The notes beneath the pieces were generated by a model. It was not told where the DNA came from. It was given only the letters and a program-made list of their open reading frames with translations, and did not search any database. Made by a program: the position numbers and the translations under genes. Below are positions 1 to 5,419 of a DNA stretch of 8,943 bases, one piece after another. The stretch is taken from positions 1-8,943 of the forward strand of contig DASYUM010000142.1 of assembly GCA_036001225.1 (NCBI GenBank), in the 5' to 3' direction. The stretch comes from DASYUM01 sp036001225 (GTDB lineage: Bacteria; Methylomirabilota; Methylomirabilia; Rokubacteriales; DASRDR01). Position 1 is the first letter of the stretch; each line of letters begins with the position of its first letter.

Positions 1-189
1 CGACTCCACGACGCCGAAGCTCTGCATGTGGCGGACGCGGGTCCCGACCTTCGGCAGCTCGACGAAGACCACGTCCCCCAGCTGGTCCTGGGCGTACTGG
101 GTGATCCCGACGCGGGCCCGGGTGCCTTCCACCTTCGCCCATTCGTGCTCCCGCGTGTAGCGGAGGTCGGCCGGATAGGTCGCCGCCAT
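1..189 (-). CDS. gcvH: Glycine cleavage system H protein, N-terminal part
   Basis: H protein carries the aminomethyl intermediate of the glycine cleavage system on a lipoyl-lysine and shuttles between P, T and L proteins in the cytoplasm. The 63 codons visible read MAATYPADLRYTREHEW and then GDVVFVELP and FGVVES, which are the conserved N-terminal features of GcvH. The window ends just before the lipoyl-lysine hairpin, so the modified lysine cannot be checked; the full protein is usually about 125-130 residues. The ATG at 189 is preceded by a good ribosome-binding site and gives the normal family N-terminus. It follows gcvT by 19 nt, in the common gcvT-gcvH order, so the two are almost certainly co-transcribed; gcvP genes would be expected further left. 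The gene is truncated only by the window edge. Confidence 0.95.
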   Translation of the reverse strand, partial: MAATYPADLRYTREHEWAKVEGTRARVGITQYAQDQLGDVVFVELPKVGTRVRHMQSFGVVES

Positions 190-195
190 GCCTCT

Positions 196-202
196 CTCCT
201 TT
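196..202 (-). promoter_or_regulatory. Ribosome-binding site of gcvH
   Basis: On the minus strand AAAGGAG stands 6 nt before the gcvH ATG at 189. It lies entirely in the 19-nt gap after the gcvT stop, so gcvH can be initiated independently. It is one of only two strong Shine-Dalgarno sites seen in the window, which supports the chosen start. Confidence 0.8.
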
Positions 203-208
203 GCCCGC

Positions 209-1324
209 CTACTTCTTGACCTTGGGAGGATGGAAGGGTGTCTTCACCACTCGCGCCCGCTGGCCGCGCCCCCGAACCTCGACCTCCAGCTCGGTCCCGA
301 CCCCGGCCAGCGGCGCGGCCACGTAGCCGATCCCGATGTAGCGATCCACGCTCGGCCCGTAGGAGCCGGAGGTGACGTGCCCGACCTCGCCGCCCTCCCG
401 CAGGATGCGGTAGCCGTGGCGGGCGACCGCCCGGTCGGTCATCTCGAACCCGACCAGCCTCCGCCGCGGGCCTTCGGCTCGAACCCGCTCGATCGCCGCC
501 CGGCCGAGAAAGTCGCCCTTGGCAGGCTTCACGACCCAGCCGAGCCCCGCTTCCAGCGGGTTCGTCGTCTGGTCGATGTCGTTTCCGTAGAGGGCGTACT
601 TCATCTCGAGGCGGAGCGTGTCGCGGGCACCCAGCCCGACCGGCGCCACCCCGTCCGGCTTCCCTTCGGCCAGGAGCGCCTCCCAGACCGTTTCCGTCTG
701 TTCCGCCGGCAGGTACAGCTCGAAGCCGTCCTCCCCCGTGTATCCGGTGCGGGAGATGATGGCGGCCACTCCCGCCACCCGGCCGCGGGCGCACCGGTAG
801 TAGCCGATGCGGCTGACGTCGGTGTCGGAGAGCCGGCCCACCAGCCCCTCCGCCCGCGGCCCCTGCACGGCGATGAGGCCGGTGGCCGCGCTGATGTTGC
901 GGGCGTCCACTTGCCCATCGAGGTGGCCGGTCACCCACGCCCAGTCCTTGTCGATGTTGGCCGCATTCACCGTCATCAGGTAGTGTCCGTCGCCGAGCCG
1001 GTAGAGCGTCAGGTCGTCCACGATCCCGCCGTCCTCGTAGCAGAGGAGCGAGTACTCGACCTGGCCGACCTCGAGAGCGCCGACGTCGTTGGTCGTCAGC
1101 CGCTGGAGGGTCGCCAGGGCGTCGGGGCCGCGGAACTCGAACTCGCCCATGTGGCTGACGTCGAAGCAGCCGACGGCGGTCCGCACGGCCCGGTGCTCCT
1201 CGACGATCCCGGTGTACTGGACCGGCATGTCCCAGCCGCCGAAGCCGATCATCCGCGCGCCCCGCCGGACATGGGCGGCGTGAAGCGGGGTACGCTGGAG
1301 CGGAGTCGAGTCAGGTGCGGTCAT
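209..1324 (-). CDS. gcvT: Glycine cleavage system T protein (aminomethyltransferase)
   Basis: GcvT transfers the methylene group from aminomethylated H protein to tetrahydrofolate, releasing ammonia and 5,10-methylene-THF. The 371-residue product has the usual family length. Visible hallmarks are RTPLH near residue 11, FDVSHMGEF at 54-62, GGIVDDL at 99-105 with the aspartate pair that aligns with the catalytic/folate-binding Asp, VNAAN at 119-123, SRTGYTGEDGFELY at 191-204 and GLGARDTLRLE at 230-240. The C-terminal barrel domain follows, ending KVKK. The ATG at 1324 gives the normal short lead-in before RTPLH; the frame upstream meets a TAG at 1346-1348 with no other start between. No Shine-Dalgarno is visible. 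A promoter-like element lies just upstream, so gcvT probably heads a gcvT-gcvH transcript. The lack of any fused oxidase domain argues for a true GcvT rather than a dimethylglycine dehydrogenase fragment. Confidence 0.96.
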   Translation of the reverse strand: MTAPDSTPLQRTPLHAAHVRRGARMIGFGGWDMPVQYTGIVEEHRAVRTAVGCFDVSHMGEFEFRGPDALATLQRLTTNDVGALEVGQVEYSLLCYEDGGIVDDLTLYRLGDGHYLMTVNAANIDKDWAWVTGHLDGQVDARNISAATGLIAVQGPRAEGLVGRLSDTDVSRIGYYRCARGRVAGVAAIISRTGYTGEDGFELYLPAEQTETVWEALLAEGKPDGVAPVGLGARDTLRLEMKYALYGNDIDQTTNPLEAGLGWVVKPAKGDFLGRAAIERVRAEGPRRRLVGFEMTDRAVARHGYRILREGGEVGHVTSGSYGPSVDRYIGIGYVAAPLAGVGTELEVEVRGRGQRARVVKTPFHPPKVKK

Positions 1325-1347
1325 CGCGGATGCATGCGGCGATCGCT

Positions 1348-1376
1348 ATTATCCCCTCGGCGACGCCGCTTTTCAA
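1348..1376 (-). promoter_or_regulatory. Sigma70-type promoter upstream of gcvT
   Basis: Read on the minus strand, TTGAAA (1376-1371) and GATAAT (1353-1348) are separated by exactly 17 nt. Each box matches the consensus TTGACA/TATAAT in five of six positions, in otherwise very GC-rich DNA. The predicted transcription start near 1341 would leave a leader of only about 17 nt before the gcvT ATG at 1324. This is inferred from sequence only; the host sigma factor is unknown. Confidence 0.65.
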
Positions 1377-1403
1377 CCGCGGGACCGGCCCCCGGGCGAG
1401 GCG

Positions 1404-1415
1404 CGATGCGCATCG
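1404..1415. promoter_or_regulatory. 12-bp perfect palindrome upstream of the gcvT promoter, possible operator
   Basis: CGATGCGCATCG is a perfect 12-bp palindrome in the 100-nt gap between the small secreted protein gene and gcvT. Its centre lies about 68 nt upstream of the predicted gcvT transcription start, a position where activators often bind. No T-tract follows and it has no loop, so it is a poor terminator. The regulator, if any, is unknown. Confidence 0.3.
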
Positions 1416-1424
1416 GCCCGGAGG

Positions 1425-1835
1425 TCAGGGAAGGACCTCCACCTCTACCACCGCGGCGTCGCTCTGCTCGCGCTGGTCCGTGACGAGGGTGAGCGTGACG
1501 CGCTTCCAGCCGGGGGTGGCGAAGGCCAGGGGAACGACGAGCTCCCCCGCCTCGTAGCCGTAGGCGCGGGCGACCACCCCGATCTCGCGCTGGCGCGTGG
1601 CCCGGGTGAGGGTGGGTCCGTCCAGATCCTCGATCGCCTCCACGACCGCCACCACGTTGGCCAGCGGCGCGCGATAGGCGAGGCGAAGCGCGGCCGGCTC
1701 CCCGCTCCGTACCCGGGGCGGGACGGCCACATCCACGATGACTGGGAGGTCGGCGCCGGCTCGGTCCTGGGCCGCGGCCGGGAGGGCCGCGGCCAAGCCG
1801 ATGACCAGCGCGACGACCCGGCCGCCGGCGCGCAC
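1425..1835 (-). CDS. Small predicted secreted protein, beta-rich, unknown function
   Basis: This 136-residue protein is not recognised. It starts MRAGGRVVALVIGLAAAL and continues PAAAQD, a clear Sec-type signal peptide with an arginine-containing n-region, a hydrophobic core and a likely signal peptidase I site after AAA near residues 20-22. The mature part, about 113 residues, alternates hydrophobic and polar residues in short strands (PVIVDVAVP, ALRLAYRAP, ELVVPLAFATPGWKRVTLTLV, AAVVEVEVLP), consistent with a small Ig-like or other beta-sandwich domain exported to the periplasm or surface. There are no cysteines and no lipobox. The start is GTG at 1835, one base after the TGA of the aldehyde dehydrogenase gene, with no Shine-Dalgarno, so it is probably translationally coupled. 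As last gene of the upstream operon it may bind a pathway substrate or be unrelated; nothing in the sequence decides this. Confidence 0.7.
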   Translation of the reverse strand: MRAGGRVVALVIGLAAALPAAAQDRAGADLPVIVDVAVPPRVRSGEPAALRLAYRAPLANVVAVVEAIEDLDGPTLTRATRQREIGVVARAYGYEAGELVVPLAFATPGWKRVTLTLVTDQREQSDAAVVEVEVLP

Positions 1836-1836
1836 C

Positions 1837-3321
1837 TCAGTCGTCGATCTGGGCCTTCTGGAGTTTGCCCGAGTAGTCGATGTACACCGTCTTCCACTCC
1901 GTCATGATGTCGAGCACCGTCCAGCCGCCTTCGCGGTGGCCGTTGCCGGTCTGGCGGACGCCGCCGAACGGGAACTGGATCTCGGCCCCGATGGTGGAGC
2001 TGTTGACGTAGGTGACGCCGGCCGCGATGTCCTGGACGGCCTGGAATGCGCGGTTGATGTCGCGGGTGTAGATGGCGGAGGAGAGGCCGTAGTTGGTGTT
2101 GTTGCAGATCTCGATGGCCTCCTCCAGGCTCCGGGCCCGCAGCACGGCCACGCTGGGGCCGAAGATCTCCTCGCGGGCGATCCGCATCTTGGGGTCCACG
2201 TCGTCGAAGATGGTCGGCCTGTAGAAGAAGCCCTTCCTCAGCTCCCCCTCGGCGGCGATCTCGCCGCCCACCAGGACCTTCGCCCCCTCCCCGCGGCCGA
2301 TCTCGGTGTACTGGTGGATCCGCTGAAGCTGGGCCTCGTTGATGACCGGACCCACGTCGGTCTTCTCGTCGAGCCCGGAACCGAGCCGGAGCGCCCGCGC
2401 CCGCTCGGCGAACGCCTGGGTGAACGGCTTGTGCACCTTGTCGTGGACGATCACGCGGCTGGCGGCCGTGCACCGCTGTCCCGACGTCCCGAAGCCGCCC
2501 CACACCGCGCCGTCCACCGCGAGATCGAGGGGCGCGTCGTCCATGACCAGGATCGCGTTCTTCCCCCCCATCTCCAGCGAGACCTTCTTGTAGGTCTCCG
2601 CGCAGACCTTCGCCACCTCGCGGCCGGTCTCGGTCGAGCCGGTGAACGAGACCAGGTTCACGCCCGGGTGCCGCACGACGGCCGCCCCCGCCTCCTCCCC
2701 GATCCCGTGGACCAGGCTGATCATGCCCTTCGGCAGCCCCGCCTCGAGCAGGATCTCGAGGAGGGTGTGCGCCATCAGCGGCGTGTCCTCGGCCGGCTTG
2801 AAGACGACGGTGTTGCCGCACACGAGGGCGGGCAAGAGCTTCCAGGTCGGAATGGCCAGCGGGAAGTTCCAGGGGGTGATGGCGGCCACCACCCCGACCG
2901 GGACCCGCATCGCTACCCCGAATTTCGAGGGCAGCTCGCAGGGCACGTGGTGGCCGAACAGCCGCCGGCCTTCGCCGGCCATGTAGTAGGCGGTGTCGAT
3001 CCCCTCCTGGACGTCGCCCCGGCTCTCGGCCAGCACCTTCCCCATCTCCCGGACCATGAGGCGGGCCAGCTCCTCCTTCCGGCGGACCATGATCTCGCCG
3101 GCCCGGAAGACGATCTCGGCCCGCTTCGGCGCCGGGACGAGCCGCCAGCTCCGGAAGGCCTCCCGGGCCGCCGCCACCGCCCGCTCCACGTCGGTCGCCT
3201 CCGAGCGCGGGAAGAGGCCGAGCACCTCGTCTCGATTCGCGGGGTTCAGGTCCTCGAAGGTCCGTCCCGAGACGGCCGGGACCCACTCGCCCCCGATGTA
3301 GTTCTTGAACGTCGTGGCCAT
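1837..3321 (-). CDS. NAD(P)-dependent aldehyde dehydrogenase, probably a semialdehyde dehydrogenase
   Basis: The 494-residue product is a complete member of the aldehyde dehydrogenase superfamily, which oxidises aldehydes to carboxylates in the cytoplasm. Visible active-site and cofactor residues are PWNF with Asn152, FKPAE with Lys175, FTGST at 226-230, LEMGGK with general base Glu250, GQRCTA with nucleophile Cys284, and EEIFGP with Glu385. The C-terminal part has FPFGGVRQTGNGHREGG at 450-466. Overall it looks closest to the alpha-ketoglutarate-semialdehyde/succinate-semialdehyde-like groups rather than ALDH7, whose motif is typically GGNNA; the true substrate cannot be read from sequence. 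The ATG at 3321 has a perfect Shine-Dalgarno 7 nt upstream. The gene follows the FAD oxidoreductase by 25 nt, so it probably oxidises an aldehyde produced by that enzyme (inference). Its TGA is one base before the next start. Confidence 0.93.
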   Translation of the reverse strand: MATTFKNYIGGEWVPAVSGRTFEDLNPANRDEVLGLFPRSEATDVERAVAAAREAFRSWRLVPAPKRAEIVFRAGEIMVRRKEELARLMVREMGKVLAESRGDVQEGIDTAYYMAGEGRRLFGHHVPCELPSKFGVAMRVPVGVVAAITPWNFPLAIPTWKLLPALVCGNTVVFKPAEDTPLMAHTLLEILLEAGLPKGMISLVHGIGEEAGAAVVRHPGVNLVSFTGSTETGREVAKVCAETYKKVSLEMGGKNAILVMDDAPLDLAVDGAVWGGFGTSGQRCTAASRVIVHDKVHKPFTQAFAERARALRLGSGLDEKTDVGPVINEAQLQRIHQYTEIGRGEGAKVLVGGEIAAEGELRKGFFYRPTIFDDVDPKMRIAREEIFGPSVAVLRARSLEEAIEICNNTNYGLSSAIYTRDINRAFQAVQDIAAGVTYVNSSTIGAEIQFPFGGVRQTGNGHREGGWTVLDIMTEWKTVYIDYSGKLQKAQIDD

Positions 3322-3328
3322 CGCCCTA

Positions 3329-3335
3329 CCTCCTT
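3329..3335 (-). promoter_or_regulatory. Ribosome-binding site of the aldehyde dehydrogenase gene
   Basis: AAGGAGG on the minus strand lies 7 nt before the ATG at 3321, in the 25-nt gap after the FAD oxidoreductase stop. It is the best Shine-Dalgarno in the window. It suggests that the aldehyde dehydrogenase is made at a higher level than its coupled neighbours. Confidence 0.85.
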
Positions 3336-3346
3336 CTACGTCCGGG

Positions 3347-4528
3347 TCACCGGAGATACGAATGCGAGAACGCGCCGCCGTCGTCGGGGGCGTGCGTCGC
3401 GAAGCGGTCGAGCCGGAAGGCGCCGAGGTCGGTCAGGCTCGACTCGCCACGCGTGACGAGATCGGCCATGAGCCGGCCGACGGCCGGTGAGAGCTTGAAG
3501 CCGTGGCCGGACATGCCGACCGCGACGTAGAGGCCGCGGACCGGTGTCTCGTCCAGGATCGGCATCCAGTCGGGGGAAATGTCGAAGGCGCCGGCGTAGC
3601 CCCGCTGGTAGCGGGCGTCGCCGAGGGCGGGCATGCAGCGGCTGGCCCGCTCCATGATGCGGGCGACCTCATCGAACGGCACGTCGGCGCCCAGCGCTTC
3701 CGGGTCCATCGGGTGGTTCGGCTCGTCGGCATCGAGGAAGCCGGTCAGCGTGAGCCCGCCCGTCTCCGGCCGGAGGAAGGTGCCGCTGGCGAGGTCGAGG
3801 TAGACGGGATGCGGGCGGCCGAAGGACTCCGCCCGCTCGACGATGAAGACCGGATGGCGCCCGACGACGATGGGCAGGGTGACGCCGGCCATCCCGGCAA
3901 TCCGGTTGCACCAGAGGCCGGCGGCGTTGACGACCACCGGCGTGGCGATCGCATCCCCGGCGGCGGTGACCACCCCGGTCACGCGGTCGCCGTCGGTGCG
4001 GAGCCCCACCACCTCCGCCATCTGCTCGATGGCCACCCCCAGCCGGCGGGCCCCGGCGGCAAACCCGGCCGTGACCCCGGTGGGATCGCCGTAGCCCGAC
4101 TCCGGCTCGTAGACGGCGGCCCCGACCGCGAAGGGATCGATGCGGGGGTCCAGCTCGCGGATCTCCTCGGGCGCCAGCAGCCGGGCCTGGATCCCGATCT
4201 CGCGCTGGGCGGCCAGCGTCTTGGCCAGAGCCTCCCGCTGGCCGGGGGCGACCCCGATGATCGCCCCGCACTGGACGTAGCCGGCGTCGCCGCCGGTCAC
4301 CTCGCGGAAGTTCTGGAACACCCGCAACGAATGGAGGACCATCCGCGAGGTCTCGGGGGTGGGGTAGAGCTGGCGCAGGATGCCGACCGAGCGGCCGGTG
4401 CCGCCCGCGCCCAGGAAGTGCCGCTCGAGGATCACGACGTCCCGGACTCCCTGCTGGGCGAGGTGAAAGGCGATCGAGCAGCCGGTCACCCCGCCGCCGA
4501 TGATGACCACCTCGGCCGTGCGCTTCAC
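3347..4528 (-). CDS. DAO-family FAD-dependent amino acid/amine oxidoreductase (SoxB/DadA-like)
   Basis: The 393-residue protein belongs to the D-amino acid oxidase fold, which includes sarcosine oxidase, glycine oxidase, DadA and L-pipecolate oxidase. These enzymes oxidise a C-N bond of an amino acid to an imine. It starts with a dinucleotide-binding segment, VVIIGGGVTGCSIAFHLA (7-24), with GGGVTG at 11-16 and the ribose-binding acid Glu35. NAAGLW at 201-206 and the C-terminal flavin loop, GLYVAVGMSGHGFKLSPAVG (332-351), complete the family pattern. The start is taken as GTG 4528, with GGAG 8 nt before it; this places the FAD motif at the very N-terminus. The open frame extends to 4696, but that stretch is proline/arginine-rich with no family similarity. 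It sits before an aldehyde dehydrogenase and after a possible ketimine reductase. The substrate is open: pipecolate, sarcosine, a D-amino acid or proline derivative are all possible. Confidence 0.9.
   Translation of the reverse strand: MKRTAEVVIIGGGVTGCSIAFHLAQQGVRDVVILERHFLGAGGTGRSVGILRQLYPTPETSRMVLHSLRVFQNFREVTGGDAGYVQCGAIIGVAPGQREALAKTLAAQREIGIQARLLAPEEIRELDPRIDPFAVGAAVYEPESGYGDPTGVTAGFAAGARRLGVAIEQMAEVVGLRTDGDRVTGVVTAAGDAIATPVVVNAAGLWCNRIAGMAGVTLPIVVGRHPVFIVERAESFGRPHPVYLDLASGTFLRPETGGLTLTGFLDADEPNHPMDPEALGADVPFDEVARIMERASRCMPALGDARYQRGYAGAFDISPDWMPILDETPVRGLYVAVGMSGHGFKLSPAVGRLMADLVTRGESSLTDLGAFRLDRFATHAPDDGGAFSHSYLR
4504..4527. repeat. 24-nt direct repeat, copy inside the FAD oxidoreductase gene
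   Basis: This stretch is codons 2-8 of the FAD oxidoreductase (KRTAEVV) plus flanking bases. It is repeated exactly, in the same orientation, at 4608-4631, an offset of 104 nt. The match breaks at 4528 (GTG here against ATG there) and at 4503 (ATC here against AGC there). Confidence 0.95.
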
Positions 4529-4632
4529 GGCTCCGGCTCCGAGCGTCCACCCCCCGGTGGGGGGGTCACGGGGGGGAGTGGTGGGGCCTCCCTCCCTTGT
4601 CGGACGCTGACCACCTCGGCCGTGCGCTTCAT
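4525..4632 (-). CDS. 35-codon open frame made from a duplicated gene start, possible leader cistron
   Basis: Starting at ATG 4632, this frame encodes MKRTAEVV, identical to the start of the FAD oxidoreductase apart from its initiation codon (ATG instead of GTG). It then diverges into a Pro/Gly/Arg-rich tail that ends in EPEP. Its ATG overlaps the methyltransferase stop (ATGA, 4632-4629) and its TGA overlaps the oxidoreductase start (GTGA, 4528-4525), so it is linked to both neighbours by 4-nt overlaps. The simplest reading is that the original oxidoreductase start was ATG 4632 and that an insertion plus duplication displaced it, leaving a stub. The stub may still serve to carry ribosomes to the GTG. 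Whether the peptide is made or has a role is unknown. An assembly artefact is also possible. Confidence 0.3.
   Translation of the reverse strand: MKRTAEVVSVRQGREAPPLPPVTPPPGGGRSEPEP
4550..4596 (-). repeat. Two adjacent GC stem-loops between the duplicated gene starts
   Basis: In the transcript, GGGAGGGAG (4596-4588) can pair with CTCCCCCCC (4578-4570) apart from one A-C mismatch. Next, CCCCCC (4555-4550 complement region) flanks a 3-nt loop, pairing 4564-4559 with 4555-4550. No U-run follows either stem, so these are not classical terminators. They lie just before the GTG start at 4528 and could affect ribosome transit or reinitiation. The plus strand carries two runs of seven G (4559-4565 and 4570-4576), which are prone to slippage and sequencing error. 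Confidence 0.5.
4608..4631. repeat. 24-nt direct repeat, copy at the methyltransferase 3' end
   Basis: This is identical to 4504-4527 and carries the same KRTAEVV codons, but it is preceded by ATG and overlaps the stop of the methyltransferase gene. The 80 nt between the copies do not resemble either flank, so this is not a simple tandem duplication of a 104-nt unit. Confidence 0.95.
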
Positions 4633-5375
4633 GCCCTGGCCTCGACTCTACGCGATGCGATCCATTTCGACGAGAGGGCGGCGGCGGCGCCACCACCGCC
4701 GCCCGGCACGCGGTGCTGGCACGTCAGCCAGATCTGCCGGATGCGGCGATGCCCGGGCATGACCCGGTCCGGCGCGTGGATCTCGTACCGGGCCACCACT
4801 TCCATGCCCACCCGTCCGACCATCGCCTCCACCTCGGGAACCGACGTGGAGCGCAAGGCGAATGTGTCTTCGAGCGGCGGCTCGACGGTCTCCCCATCCA
4901 CCCGCTCGAAGTTCAGCACCTGAAACCGGAAGCGGCCCCCGGGCGCCAGCACGCGACGCACCTCCGTGCAGTACGCGCCGACGACCGGCCGGGGGACATG
5001 CTGAAACGTGATGTACGAGAAGACGAAGTCGAAGCGCGCATCCGGGAAGAGCTCGAGATCCACCCCGCTGTTCTCGTGGAGCACGACGTTCGGGCAGTCG
5101 GCCAGCCACGCCCGGCCACGGCGGATCATCTCTCCGGAGACGTCGACGCCGTGGAGCTCGGCGAACCGCGGGGCGAGAACCCGGAGCAAGCGGCCGATCC
5201 CGCAGCCGACCTCGAGCACGCGCATGTGAGGCCGCAGGAAGTCATCCAGGCCCCGGACGATCAGGGCAGCGTCCCGCTCCCCGCTGGCGCGGAAGACCTC
5301 TTCGCTCTGCCACTCGTGCGACGCGATGTAGCAGCGGGCGTTCTCCTCGGCTCGCCGGTCCCAGTCCGCCTTCAT
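4629..5375 (-). CDS. Class I SAM-dependent methyltransferase
   Basis: The 248-residue product is a Rossmann-like methyltransferase (Methyltransf_11/25 type) that uses S-adenosylmethionine. Motif I is VLEVGCGIG at 53-61, the acidic residue binding the SAM ribose is Asp78 in HGVDVS, FDFVFSYITFQHVP (115-128) is the post-motif strand, and VRRVLAPGGRFRFQVLNF (139-156) is motif III. The substrate cannot be predicted. The last 25 or so residues form a Gly5/Ala4 tail with basic residues, outside the usual fold. ATG 5375 gives an N-terminus (MKADWDRRAEENARCYI) that looks typical of these proteins. An in-frame GTG at 5423 overlaps the upstream stop as GTGA and would add 16 residues; neither start has a clear Shine-Dalgarno, so the longer form is a real alternative. 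It sits between two amino acid metabolic genes in one operon, without an obvious pathway role. Confidence 0.85.
   Translation of the reverse strand: MKADWDRRAEENARCYIASHEWQSEEVFRASGERDAALIVRGLDDFLRPHMRVLEVGCGIGRLLRVLAPRFAELHGVDVSGEMIRRGRAWLADCPNVVLHENSGVDLELFPDARFDFVFSYITFQHVPRPVVGAYCTEVRRVLAPGGRFRFQVLNFERVDGETVEPPLEDTFALRSTSVPEVEAMVGRVGMEVVARYEIHAPDRVMPGHRRIRQIWLTCQHRVPGGGGGAAAALSSKWIASRRVEARA
4676..4704. repeat. GGC/GCC triplet-repeat hairpin in the methyltransferase tail
   Basis: GGGCGGCGG (4676-4684) and CCGCCGCCC (4696-4704) form a perfect 9-bp stem with an 11-nt loop. The triplets encode the Gly/Ala-rich tail of the methyltransferase. It could stall polymerase or ribosomes near the end of the gene, or expand and contract in frame. 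Confidence 0.6.
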
Positions 5376-5419
5376 CTTGGCGGCCAGAGCCGGTGGCGGG
5401 AGCCGGCGGCCCCCGAGCC

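Noticed and set aside
1339..1346. GCGATCGC palindrome between the -10 box and the gcvT start
   Set aside because: It matches the cyanobacterial HIP1 octamer, but a single copy in GC-rich DNA is expected by chance and nothing else here is cyanobacterial.
1325..1424. Possible glycine riboswitch or terminator in the gap before gcvT
   Set aside because: The promoter lies so close to gcvT that the leader is about 17 nt, far too short for a glycine riboswitch, and no stem followed by a T-run is present.
4529..4696. Upstream extension of the FAD oxidoreductase to 4696
   Set aside because: The dinucleotide-binding motif must lie at the N-terminus. The extra stretch is low-complexity Pro/Arg/Gly sequence overlapping the methyltransferase end.
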